A DNA stretch of 64,000 bases, from assembly GCA_963921935.1 (NCBI GenBank), contig OY998176.1, positions 173,782,445 through 173,846,444 on the forward strand. The letters run 5' to 3'. The position numbers and the translations under genes were made by a program. Of this stretch, positions 33,510 through 44,754 are shown piece after piece (position 1 is the first letter of the stretch; each line of letters opens with the position of its first letter). The DNA comes from Galeruca laticollis (lineage: Eukaryota; Arthropoda; Insecta; Coleoptera; Chrysomelidae). The notes beneath the pieces were generated by a model that did no database searches, was not told the DNA's origin, and saw nothing but the letters and a program-made list of their open reading frames with translations.

Positions 33510-33876
33510 TGTGATGGTTATTGAACCAGAAGGTGACTAATAAACTTTCTTAAGGTTATTCAGTAAGAGTGAATCACGATTCCTTAGGGAATACGTTCAT
33601 TTGAATAATTAATAAAACACGTTCAGAATAGGAGGCAAAGAAATTGTAAAACAATCAACTCGGACAAGGTCAATAAATTCAATGTAAACAGTGTTAACGG
33701 ACTGAAGCATATTTATTGAGCATGTATAAATAGTTGATCCACATGTTGACGATGGTCATGGTTATTTGTTATTATTTGTGCTTAGTATATTATATCCCAG
33801 TGAGCTTTTAAACATATGGTATTGTTTCGTTCTCACAGATTGAAGGTATGTGGCACGCTCACCTCTAATCATCACA
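33510..33876 (+). repeat. 5' LTR of gypsy-like element 2
   Basis: 367 bp, shares CACGATTCYTTAGGGAATAC and ATCCACATGTTGACGATGGT with the right LTR. It is followed by a TGGCGATCC primer-binding-like site. Confidence 0.86.
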
Positions 33877-34298
33877 TGGCGATCCTGCAAACGTTTAACT
33901 GACAAGTTTAATTTTAACAAGTGTATGTGTATTTGAATGTTGGGAATTGGCTGAACGGAAAATTGGGAGGTTAATCGACGAAGCAAGAGGTACAGTCAAC
34001 AATAATTTTATGGTATAACACGAGAGTTTCACGACGCAGATTATTGTATTACTGTATGATGTATGTACATTTATATTGAAATTCATATGGTTGTGGAGAA
34101 CTCATCGCAGGCAATTGAAGAGGGACATTATCCGAAGCATAGGAGTTCAGAAGCCAATAAGAACTTTAAGTGTATAAAAATTGTAAGTACATATATAATC
34201 AGTTTTAATGGACGAATCGTATTATAGTGTAATGTAATGTATCTAGACCTAATCTTTTTTTTCAAATGTAATTCACGTGGGTACAATTTGGAGATAAA

Positions 34299-35484
34299 TT
34301 GGAATTAATTGTTGAGTATATAAATAAACAAGGGAAAAGGATTTTAAAGAAAGGAACTCCTAAATACCCAGATATACATAGCGTACGAATTGATAATATA
34401 GTAATTCTTTACAATAATTTTACGAAACTAGTGAGTAAAAATTGGAATAATTTAGTTATAATACAGCAAGATAGTTGTGGAAATTATTTTGAGGGAATTG
34501 GAGATAAAAATTCTAGATCGTTTCAAGCGTTAAATTGTAATATTAAAATACCTACACCGATATTTGAGGAGATTGACACCTCTGTATTAGAAACAATTAG
34601 CAAATAGGAACAAATGGCTGTGAGTAGTAATGATTTTTCAAATTTTCCAATTAAGGTGCTACCCACTAAGTTCAATGGTGAAGCGGGTAAGCAACGATCA
34701 TTTTTGGATTCACTAGAGTTATTGAAATTGAATGCAACAGGGAATGAAAAGAACGCAGTACTACTAATTAAAACTAGATTAACCGACAAGGTAAGAGGTT
34801 TTATCTACGGATAATTCGATTACGGAAATTAGGAACAAACTTAAGTCCAGAATGAAAGGAGATAACCCAAGTCTTCTTTTGGCAAAGTTGAACAAAGTAC
34901 GTCAAAATGGGAAAGATGTAACAAGCTATGCGACGGAAATAGAAAAGTTGGCAGCATATATGTCGGACGGTATGCCAGCGAACCTAGCAGAAAAGTACAC
35001 AAGAGAAGCGACAGTTAAGGCCGTAACGATGAACGCCACGGCGGATTTTACCAAAACGATCAAAGCAGCTGGAAATTTCGAAACTACGCAAGAAGTGCTA
35101 TCTAAATTGGTGTCAGTTGGAGGCATAGTAAGCCAGCAACTAGTAGTATTACACTTCAAGGACAATAATAATTCCTCGAGGAAACCAGGGTTCAATTACA
35201 GGAACAATCAGAGAAGAGGGAACAATGGCAGAATTTACAACGGTAAACCTCAGGGAAGTACATTCAGACAATACAACCACGGAAATGGATATGTAGATTA
35301 CCACAATAAAGATGGAAAATTCAACGATAAAAGCAAATACAATAATAATAACGTAAGAAGATTCGAGATAGTAGATAAAGTTGAAGAAATGAGCAGAAAA
35401 GTAGCACAGTTCAAAAAGGAAAATTACCAATTAAGAATGGAAAATATGGACCTAAAAGAAAAAAACAGAATTATTGCCAGGTAA
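34299..35484 (+). pseudogene. Gag-like frames of gypsy-like element 2
   Basis: Three successive plus-strand frames. 34299-34607 (102 codons) starts MELIVEYINKQGKRILKKGT and is a leader or small N-terminal protein of unknown role. 34614-34814 begins MAVSSNDFSNFPIKVLPTKF then FNGEAGKQRSFLDSLEL and LLIKTRLTDKVRGFI, a gypsy-type capsid. The frame continues after a stop at 34812 as EIRNKLKSRMKGDNPSLLLA, SYATEIEKLAAYMSDG and TIKAAGNFETTQEVL. The tail has RNNQRRGNNGRIYNGKPQGS, an Arg/Asn-rich basic stretch in place of a zinc knuckle, then a coiled-coil-like EMSRKVAQFKKENYQLRMEN. The long open frames suggest this element decayed more recently than element 1. Confidence 0.72.
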
Positions 35485-35486
35485 CG

Positions 35487-35905
35487 TGATCCAGACCGAG
35501 AAAAATTTTAGAAAGAAGAATTTGATAATACATGGTTTAGAAGAAGGCTATGAAGAAGATGAGGTACAACTATAAAGTAAATTAGAAGATGTAATAAGGA
35601 AGATTAACAACACATTAGATGTTAAATCAGATATTTTGAATTGTAAAAGAATACGAAATAGAAACAGTAACAGAAATCGGCCAGTACTAATACAGATGAA
35701 ATAATTAAACAAAAAAGAAGAAACTTTGGGAGGAACGAATAAATTATAAGGTACAAAGGCATATATTAATGAAGACTACCCAAAAGACATACTGGAACAA
35801 AGAAAACAGCTTATAAACTATATGGAACAGGCAAAAGGAAGTGGAGCCATAGCTAATTTAACTGATAATACATTACTGATAATGGCAACGTATACAGTCT
35901 AAAAG
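35487..35905 (+). pseudogene. LINE ORF1-like (L1 ORF1p/Transposase_22-type) segment inside gypsy-like element 2
   Basis: Directly after the coiled coil, in a shifted frame, the sequence reads QTEKNFRKKNLIIHGLEEGY, then KLEDVIRKINNTLDVKSDIL, RNRNSNRNRPVLIQMK, GTKAYINEDYPKDILEQRK and GSGAIANLTDNTLLI. The run K-N-L-I-I-H-G-L, R-P-V-L-I and Y-I-N-E-D-Y matches the RNA-binding ORF1 domain of L1-like and other insect LINEs, not a usual gypsy product. It occupies the place where protease and RT should be. It may be a LINE insertion with lost borders or a genuine gag extension. Confidence 0.6.
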
Positions 35906-36220
35906 ACCTAGAACAAACACAAAATCAGCTATAGATACATAAAGGATGGAAGAAATCAACAATTAAGGAAAATGAAAAAAACTAATAGGAAAACATTTGA
36001 TAAAAATTTTGAATAACTTAGAGACGTATACATTGCGAATTCTACAATTTGAAAATGAACGTATCTCACTAAATATGAGCGTACGGAGCAAAAACAGATT
36101 GAAATTTAGGTAAGCCTCACCTACCGGAATATACAACTTCGACTTAGAATAAACGTTGGAAAAGCTTGACAAGCTTTCGGTAAAATTTGATACAACAAAA
36201 ATGAAAATATATAAAAATGA

Positions 36221-37600
36221 TTGTATATTTTGAAAGTGCACGATAAAAAATTTATAGAAGAAGGTAATAAAACATTAAAACATGTACAAGAAGGTATCTG
36301 CGATGTACCAAGGATTGTAGAACAGAAAGAAGAAATTCAAGAGATCTTAGAAATATATCACAATGGCCCAATGTTTGGAATACACGTAGGAAACAATGGA
36401 ATGCTAAAGAAAATAAGAGTGAATTTTAAATGGAGAAATATGGAGAATGATGTGAGGAAGTATGTAAAGAATTGTCATGAATGTCAAGTAAATAAAGCTA
36501 AGCCTAGTTACAAAGAGAAATTTGTCGTAACGGATACTGCAGTTAAACCATTCGACATCATAGATATAGACAAGATAGGCCCATTTGTAGAGAGTAACAA
36601 TGGAAATAGTTATTGTATTACGATACTGTGTGAACCGACAAAATATGCGGTCATGTTACCTGTCAGAAACAAAGAAGCAACGACCATTGCGAAGGCGATA
36701 TTTGTCAACCTCATACCAGCCTATGGATGAAAGAAATACGGACAGATCAAGGAACAGTATATACGAACGAAGTAATGAGTAATTTAGAACATGTGTTAAA
36801 AATCAAACACAACTTTTCAACAGCGCATAACCTTGAATCGATAGGGAGCTGTGAAAAACTTCATAGAACATTCAACGAGTGAGTAAGAAATTTTATGAAT
36901 GAATCTAGAGATAATTGGTGTGGATTTGCGAAAAATTTTGCATATTGCTATAAGACAACACCTAAAGCGTATCACGGATACACTCCATTCGAATTAGTGT
37001 ACTGTAGTGTACAGATCAAGGAACAGAATATACGATTGAAGTAATAAGTAATTTAGAAAATGTGTTAAATATCAAGCACAACTTTTCAACAGCGCTTAAC
37101 CTTGAATCGATAGGGAGCTGTGAAAGACTTCATCGAACATTCAACGAGTATGTAAGAAATTTTATGAATGAATCTAGAGATAATTGGTGTGGATTTGTTA
37201 AAATTTTTGCATATTGCTATAATACAACACCTAACACGTATCACGGATACACTCCATTCTAAGTAGTGTACTGTAAAAAGCCTAATAAACCGGAATGTTT
37301 GAATACAGGAATTGAACCATGTTATAATTTTGAAAGGTACGATAAAGAAGTACAATATAAATTATAGTACGCACACGATGAAGCTATAGAGTTAATCAGA
37401 GTAGATAAAAATGAAAATGAATCGCCCGTAAATTTTAAGATAGGATATTTTGTAATATTGAAGATAGAGGAAAGAACAAATTTTGACCACAATTACTCAG
37501 ACCCATTGAAAATAAGAAAAATAATAGGTGAAAACTGTGAGATTTTATCTGAAAATAATGAAAGCAGACCGTTCATGAAAACCGACTGTATCTGTATAAT
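36221..37600 (+). pseudogene. Integrase of gypsy-like element 2 with a 269 bp tandem duplication
   Basis: The frame 36221-36730 has an H2C2 zinc motif (IYHNGPMFGIHVGNNG, NCHECQ), then AVKPFDIIDIDKIGPFVESN with the first catalytic Asp, and CEPTKYAVMLPV. The block RTDQGTVYTNEV with the second Asp follows at 36738. The catalytic Glu region ESIGSCEKLHRTFNE is seen twice because 36742-37010 is repeated as 37011-37279 with scattered substitutions. As 269 is not a multiple of three, the duplication shifts the frame. The C-terminal part continues as PNKPECLNTGIEPC and KIGYFVILKIEERTNFDHN to about 37600. Confidence 0.85.
36742..37279 (+). repeat. Two-copy 269 bp direct tandem repeat within integrase
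   Basis: ACAGATCAAGGAACAG starts at 36742 and again at 37011. Both units run through AATCTAGAGATAATTGGTGT and end GTGTACTGTA. They differ at perhaps two dozen positions by eye, so the duplication is not recent or was homogenised incompletely. Confidence 0.93.
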
Positions 37601-37768
37601 AATCCTAATATTGGTAAATAAATTGTGGCGGAATAAAAACAAACACACAATTATACCAAACAATCAAGTAATATAAACAAACAATTGAGTGATTAATAAC
37701 AAGACACTTCAATTTTAGTATCGAAAAAATATCAGAGATAATTTTCTTCCTCCCAGTGGAGTGGATGG

Positions 37769-38235
37769 TGTGACAGTTATTGAACCAGAATGCCATTAAT
37801 AAACATAGTAAAGTTATTCAGTAAGTGTGATCCACGATTCTTTAGGGAATACGTTTATTTGGGTAATTCATCAAACACGTTCAGAATAGAACGCTAAGAA
37901 GTTGTAAAACAATCAACTCAGACAAGGTTAACAAACTCAATGTGAACAGTGTAAATAGACAGAAGAATATTGATTCAGCATTTATAAATAGTTTAATTCT
38001 GTATAGTAAACATTAGTTGTATTTCTTACTCGTAAGTGTAACTCTGGTCATCCACATGTTGACGATGGTCATGGTTAATTGTTGTTATTTGTGTTAAGTA
38101 TATAAGAGCCCAGTGACCTTTTAAACGTATGGTTTTATTCCGTTCCCACAGATTGGAGGTAAGTGTTTCCCTAATTAATGGTCTGAAATATAAATGGTTT
38201 AGTAAGTGGCACGTTTACCTCTATCTATTATCACA
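37769..38235 (+). repeat. 3' LTR of gypsy-like element 2
   Basis: 467 bp, starting TGTGACAGTTATTGAACCAG and ending TTATCACA, preceded by a purine-rich AGTGGAGTGGATGG. It is longer than the 5' LTR owing to two extra blocks. Confidence 0.86.
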
Positions 38236-38580
38236 ACGCGAAATACAACAGTGCTAACTACAAGTGTTTTAGTTCAATAATTATCGGAGAGAAATAGATA
38301 TTTATCATACGAGCATCTAATATCTGTGAACAACTGTAAATAATTATCTAACTATGAACTCGCCGCATCTTTGTTGAATCCACCTTAATATTTGTTTTTT
38401 GTCAGATTTGATTTACGTTGTTTATATTGTTGTATTCAATTGTTTTATTAAACGTCACTTAAAATTACGATTGATCCTTTTTTCCAAAAACCTAATCGAA
38501 GTGAAAAAAAAACAACAAAAATAATAGTTCACTACACTAATTTGTTTCATCTACACCAAATATATTATCCATGCTATATA

Positions 38581-38758
38581 CAGTTGATCCGTTGGCTCTT
38601 CATCAGTTCGTCAATAATATTTGATAACATAATCGACATAATTATGATGTGTCATATCTTTTTATTAAAAGTGAAAAACACAACACAACTATATAACATT
38701 TGTCGATTATGTTATCAAATATTAATGACGCATGTATAAGGAACCGACGGGCCAACTG
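38581..38758. mobile_element. 178 bp MITE with ~60 bp inverted repeats and TA duplication
   Basis: The left end CAGTTGATCCGTTGGCTC and the reversed right end CAGTTGGCCCGTCGGTTC continue as inverted repeats for about 58 bases, including ATATTTGATAACATAATCGA in both. TA lies directly outside each end (38579-38580 and 38759-38760). It has no coding capacity. It fits a Tc1/mariner or pogo-derived non-autonomous element. Confidence 0.9.
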
Positions 38759-38760
38759 TA

Positions 38761-40589
38761 GGTATGTTGAAATACATTTAGACATCGAGAAATATTCATT
38801 ATCAACTTTCAATTGATTATTCTAGATGTGTGTTTTAGATTCAGATTTCGACTTATTAATGTGCGTTTGTTGTAATATTTCTGAAAATATTGGATATCTA
38901 CGGCTAATCTTCACTGGTTTCAGTATGATCTGTATATTCTACATATACTGAACAATATTTCTATTATCAACTTGGATTTTTTCATTAAAAATAAGCTTTT
39001 GTTGTACCTCAAGTTTTATAACTTATTTATATTCAACATCGCGAAAATACGAGTCATTCGGATAATGGGAACAGTCAATTTATGGTTCGCTATCAATGAA
39101 CGATTGGTTTCCATAGTTTAGGGCTATTACATCTTAAATATGAAGTGATATAGATAAGTGGAGTGAACAAAAATATTTTTAATATCAAAAAACATTTATT
39201 TTCATAATATTTTGTGGATACAATATCGAAACAATTCACAGTGTATTTAGTCCCTTTTTGGTCAAATCTAGACGTCGATTCAACGGAATTCCTCGAACTT
39301 TCCAATAAAACTTATGAGCGCACATTTGTAAATTCTTTTAAGTAGTAGTCTGATATAACTCCTCAAAATAACTTGGCTGTTAATATCAAATGCTTCATTT
39401 GATGTTTTTAGCTATAAAGATTGAACAATAGTGATATTTGATAAAAATAACATACTGTTGTAGATCTTTTGGGACTGTTCAGCATTTCTTATACTTATAT
39501 ATCATTACATACGTTTGAACAAAAATTGTTCTGAAGTTATAGACAAATAATTATTTACTATTATTCTCAAATTCAGCTTACTATAAGTCGTAAAATTGTT
39601 TTAAAGAACAGAAAGATTCTATCTATAGGCCCTTCTCAAATTTAAATATTGTTCCGTTACATTATTAGCTCATTTAAATTCAAAAACATCGAAATAGTCG
39701 AGCGACAAGAAGATCGAATTCGATATCAAAATTTGTGATCGTGATGTTCCATGGATATAGGTCAACTAGTTATGTAGATTTCATGGACTCGAAAATAGCT
39801 TAGAATACATTGGGGAACGTGTTATGTTCTGGTCAAAATGTAATTATGAAATCAATTCGAATAATAATCACTTTCCTACATCTTAGAATAATAGGATAAT
39901 AATTTGGCCGATTAGAATATTTGCCAAAAGGTGGATTTCATTATTGATTAATTCGCGGTTTCCAAATCCCATGAAAAATGTTGACCAATTGTTAATCTCT
40001 CCATATTTCTCAGAATATACAAGGTTATTTCTTGTACAATTTTGTGTGTTTATTTATATATGTACAATGATTTCCAATTTTTTTATGAAAAATTGGATTT
40101 GAAATATGTAAGACTATATTTTTCATTATTATGCACGTAATAAAAATATAAACTCAATCAAACAAATAGAAAATAGAGACTTACAAAATTCTAATACAAT
40201 ATCCCATCAAAAAATTGTTTATATTATTTCACAACCTTTTTTATATATCTTTTGAAACGAATTTTATATAAAAAATCTAAAATAAGGACTAACATTACTA
40301 ATGTCATAACACCACTTGAAATATGGTGACATTATAACTGACAATAATCACGTCCCAATTTATGTATCTTTCCCAGTCCTAAGTGGATTGCTGCCACCAA
40401 CAAACCTGTTTCACCCTTGGATGCATGGTCTCTACTATTCACATACGATATGCTTGAAGTAATTATAAGTCCAAGTCCAAGCCCAATTCAAAAATTATAC
40501 AGCTCCAACCAAATTTTGGCGATACAGCATACGTTACTAACTTTATTGATAACATAGAGCTAAGGGCTTGTTTCGTGATTACTTTACCT
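38761..40589. other. Spacer without recognised features
   Basis: AT-rich, no motif, no terminal repeats. The minus-strand frame 39093-39305 is not similar to any family I know. Confidence 0.45.
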
Positions 40590-41749
40590 AATCGCCATTT
40601 TTAAATCGGCTCATGAAGGTCTTTATGGGATTCTGATAGTACGCGACGTGATATATGTAGGGTCACAATATCTTTGAAGCAATTTTTTTCTTGTTGACTA
40701 TGGAGTGTTTTGATGATCCCGAAACCCGACTAGCTAGAGAAGCAGCGGGAGAAAAACTAGCTTCAATATCTGTATTATTTCAAAATTTCATCAAAAATTG
40801 TAAAAATAATGATACGCATACACTACTGTCGACGAGATGATAGTTCGATTTTTGAAGAAATGTAGTTTTCTTACATCAAAAGCAAACCTCAACGCTATGG
40901 ACTAAAAATAATGAGCTCGTGTAATTTCCGACTACACTATCTTCCTGTCGTTTTCATATACACTTAAAAAAATCCAAATGCTAATAATCCTAGAAAACTT
41001 TCTATATCAACACGCTCGGTTTTAGACGTAGAGACTCCAATAATTAAAACTAATAGAAACTTCACTGGGGACAATTGGTTCACATCGATGGAAATTCCTC
41101 GAGAGCTAAAGGACTACGGACTCACATGTAGACACAATATGAAAAAATAAAAGAGAAATGCCGCTCCAGTTTTTACCAAATGAAAATTGGAGTGAATTCT
41201 TCCCATTTTGGTTTCACTTGTGACCACATTTCGGTTTTATTTGCACCAAACAAACACAGAAGTGTGAATTATGTTTCAGCGATGCACCACCCTTGAACAG
41301 TGAATAATATAACAGAGAGACCGGATATAAGTGAGTTCTACAATTCAACCAAAAGCGAAGTCCACTATCTCGATTAAAAATGTGCGGTATATTCTTGTAA
41401 CCGTAGAACTAGACAGTGGCCTCTTGCCATATTATTTTATGCCATTCTAAATATAGCTGACGTAAATAGTGGCGTCTTATTTGCTTTCACAAATGTAAAT
41501 AATGTAAACAGTAAACATGCATCGCCGAACGTTTCTAAAGAAATTAGAACTATCTTTGACTAAAGATCACATGAGATGGCGTTCATAAAATCTGCATATT
41601 ACAAGGCAAATACGGCAAAAAATTAAACTTTATCTGAATATGGAGGAATCAACAAATGAGGAAGAAGCACCTACAAAAAGACAACGCTGCAATGAATGCA
41701 CTTCTACACATGATAGGAAACACTCTATATTTTGTTTTACTAATGAATA
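40590..41749 (+). pseudogene. PiggyBac transposase fossil
   Basis: No long open frame exists, but ordered piggyBac motifs do. MECFDDPETRLAREA and EKLASISVLFQNFIKNCKNN appear at 40699-40810, then DEMIVRFLKKCSF at about 40832, the first catalytic Asp region. IIKTNRNFTGDNWFTSMEIP, with the second Asp, lies near 41050, then KREMPLQFLPNENWSEF. RPDISEFYNSTKSEVHYLD lies near 41320-41380, where the family has GGVDxLD. RRTRQWPLAI and YAILNIADVNSGVLFAF follow, and RTFLKKLELSLTKDHMRW leads to a Cys-rich tail (RQRCNECTSTHDRKHSIFC) that ends at 41749. Several frameshifts and stops separate these blocks. The N-terminus and the TTAA-flanked ends were not found. Confidence 0.8.
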
Positions 41750-41984
41750 AATGATATTTTTCTAATCAATGGTATTCTTCTTATTGTTAGATATATGTAT
41801 CAATAGTTGATGTATCCAACAAAACTTGAATATTCACCATAGCAGTAATGTGACTAATAAATCAGCATATACGTCAAGGGTTGAAATTTAAGTTTCATTT
41901 TGAGAAAAAAGGAACAATCAGTAATTTATATCAGTCATAATACATACATGGAATATATAATACTTAAATATGAATTTTGCTTAA

Positions 41985-42470
41985 GTTGCTCAAGTCTTTT
42001 TAATCAATAATAGATTTTTAACCATTTCTATAAATTCTCTTTTGTTTGTATCTATCTGCTTCTGTTTTAAGAATATTCATATTTTTATGATCAAATGTAT
42101 GCTTTTTGCTATTTCATGGTTTCTTATTGCTGTTGTATTCTATTTTACAAATACTGTGATGTTTGTCCGATTTAAACAGTATCACAATTATAACAAGTAA
42201 CTTCGTGTATGATGTTACAATTAGATTTTCGTTTTTTTTATTATAGATTACTGAAATATTTTGATAATGTGCTATGTTCTTTGTTACTTACTCTTATTTC
42301 ATATTTGCTAAAATAACTTGATAACTGCTGAGAAAGTGTCTGTAAGTATGGCAAAGTTAGGTGTTTAACATTATGATATTCAGTACCTGTTTTGTTTTTC
42401 AATTGATTATAATATTAGTTTATTCTGTATCTGAATATGTTATTCATCACGTTTCCAGCACAATTATTTT
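41985..42470 (-). pseudogene. Penelope-like element 2: RT end and GIY-YIG fragment
   Basis: On the minus strand from about 42470: TEYHNVKHLTLPYLQTLSQQ, LSSYFSKYEIRVSNKEHSTL, then CNIIHEVTCYNCDTV, a stop, IGQTSQYL and NRIQQQ. After a frameshift come HTFDHKNMNILKTEADRYK and REFIEMV. The C-x-x-C...(Y)IGQT core and the ALxxH...FDF-like region identify the Penelope GIY-YIG nuclease. The Tyr before IGQT is now a stop codon. Most of the RT is absent. Confidence 0.68.
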
Positions 42471-43009
42471 TTCTTGTTGCAGTTTTCGCTCTTCCAATAG
42501 CTGTGCGTCCCAAATCAGGATTTGATAGTAGGATAGCCCTACAGCCCAAACTAGCAGTTACCTCTTTTTTGGCAGAGAGGATGACATGAATTGAAGTTTG
42601 AATGTCATGAGGAACAAGTTGCTTCTGTATACCATTATTTCTTCATGTGATTGTAGAGTTTATATAGTGTGAGATCAACAAAATTCATTTTTCAGGCGTC
42701 TCAATCTCAGTTGTGAATTGAAGTTTTTGATGATAAGAATTGGATAATTGGCTTATGTTTTCCACTTAATTTTTTGTTACAGCAGTAATGCAGTCATCTA
42801 AATCAGGGAAAATGAACTTCTCAACCTAACCTAATCTAATATGCGAGATAATGATTGGATTTCCCCATAAAATTTGGAATTTAGGATTTTTTTGAAATAA
42901 TTTTTCCGGGTTTCAACGAGAAAAACTAGAAAAAATGGTTTTTAGAAAAAGATCCCGTATGTATGTCGTCGTCGTTGTCGTCAGCCACATTTCGTAACAT
43001 GTCTTGTTA
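42471..43009. other. Spacer before the satellite array
   Basis: No motif recognised. A short (GTC)n-like run GTCGTCGTCGTTGTCGTC lies at about 42964-42982. Confidence 0.4.
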
Positions 43010-44545
43010 GCACGATAGATCCTCCGAAGTGGAACAAGCCATCAATTATTTGAATGAGTATAGTAGGACATTCCACAAATATATTTTCCGGTCACCAGAG
43101 CAATTAAAACGGGTGATTGGTTCTTGAAGTATCACATTTTTGTTATTTTTGGAGGAACTTCAGATAATTAACTCGATACAGCCTCCGGAGTGTATATGGA
43201 AGGGGCCAATTTTATGATTGGATAGTGTTCAGGGCGCCTCAGAGATGAACCCCATTGATTTTCAGCTCACTAATGCCAGTACTTCAAGTATCACATTTTT
43301 GGAGAGTTTTCGGGTTGCTAACTCGACATAGTTTCCGGAGTATGAACAAATGACCAATTTCATGACTGAATATTGTTTAGGGCGTCTCACAAATAAAACC
43401 TATTGATTTTCAACCCACTAGAGCCAGTCCAACGGGTCCTATTATTTCAGATATACTACATTTTTGGTCATTTCTGTTTGTTAGCACCAAATAGTCTTTG
43501 GAGTGTATGGATGTGACCAATTTTGTTATGAGATATCGTTCATGGCGTTTCACTGATGGACCCTATTGATTTTCAGCTCAACAGAGCCAGTACAACGTGT
43601 CCTATTTATCCAGATATACTACATTTTTGATGATTTTTGAAGAAAGTTCGGTTCGTGAGCACGATAAAGCCTCCGGAGTGTATGAAAGTGACCAATTTTA
43701 TGATTAGATATTGTTTATAGCGTCTAGTAGATGAACCTGATTGATTTTCAGCTCACCACAGCCAGTACAACGGGTGCTATGGTACTCAAAGTACCACATT
43801 TTTGTAATTTTTGGAAAAAAATTCAGGTTACTCGCATGATAGAGCATCCGGAGTGTATATAAGTGACCAAAATTATGACTCGATGTTGTTCATGGTGTCT
43901 CACAGATGAACTCTATTGATATTGAGCTCACTAGAGCCAGTACAACGTGTCCTATATATCCAGATATACTACATTTTTCGTCATTTTTGGAGATATTTCG
44001 GTTCTTTAGCACGATGCTGCCTTCGAAGTGTATACTAGTGACCAATTTAATGATTAGATATAAAGCGTCTAACAGATGATCTATTAATTTTCAGCTTAAC
44101 GGAGCCAGTACAACGGGTGCTAGGTACTTGAAGTACCACATTTTTGATGATTTCTGGAGAAATTTCAATTTGTTAACTCTATACAGTTTCCGAAGTATAT
44201 ACAAACCTATTTTATGATTGCATATTGTTCACGTGTTCCACAGATGAACTCTATTGATTTTAATTCACTAGGGATAGTACAACAGGTGCCATAAATCTTG
44301 ATATACTAAATATTTGGTCAAGTTTGGAGAAATTTCGGTTTGTTAGCACGATATAACCTTTGCAGTGTATGCAAGAAACCAATTTTATGATTTGATATTA
44401 CTTAGAGTATCTCACCGATAACCCTATAGATTTTCAGCTCACCAGAGCCAGTAGAACGGGTCCTATAAATCCAGATATACAAATTTTTTGGTTATTTTTG
44501 GAGAAATTTTGGATTATAAGCACCATACAGCCTCCGTAGTGTATA
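43010..44545. repeat. Satellite array, ~175 bp monomer, about 10 copies
   Basis: The box GCCTCCGGAGTGTAT recurs near 43021, 43181, 43331, 43494, 43669, 43844, 44019, 44186, 44356 and 44530. The steps are 160, 150, 163, 175, 175, 175, 167, 170 and 174 bases. Each unit also has GACCAATTTTATGATT, CTATTGATTTTCAGCTCA, AGAGCCAGTACAACGGGT and ATCCAGATATACTACATTTT. Unit length is most regular in the middle. No reading frame crosses the array. Confidence 0.95.
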
Positions 44546-44754
44546 ATAGCGGAAAAGTTAGTTTTAATCGTTGACACCGTTCAGTTATGTTAAGTTTACT
44601 TATGATAGTTTCGTCCATTACTAATTGTGCTATCTATTACACTTTACATGGATTCCCTCATAGCTCACCCATCAGTGTATTGATATTTATTCTCAAAGTA
44701 TGTAGCATTCAGAAATTTGAATTGTTGGAGAACTGAACTAAGGAATGAATTCTA

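Larger units (their letters stand above)
33510..38235 (+). mobile_element. Ty3/gypsy-like LTR retrotransposon 2, internally rearranged
   Basis: LTRs at 33510-33876 and 37769-38235 start TGTGAYRGTTATTGAACCAG and end ATCACA. A primer-binding site TGGCGATCCTGC follows the left LTR. The right LTR is about 100 bp longer, with two blocks absent from the left one. The interior carries gag (34299-35484), a segment like a LINE ORF1 (35487-35905) and an integrase with an internal tandem duplication (36221-37600). Protease, RT and RNase H are missing. No convincing target duplication was found. The order gag-integrase with LTRs supports gypsy affiliation. Confidence 0.85.

Noticed and set aside
34926..35430. 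Two overlapping minus-strand frames of about 90 residues
   Set aside because: They are antisense shadows of the gag-like frame of gypsy-like element 2.
33505..38240. Target-site duplication for gypsy-like element 2
   Set aside because: Flanks GCGC and ACGC beside the LTRs do not match cleanly, so no duplication is claimed.
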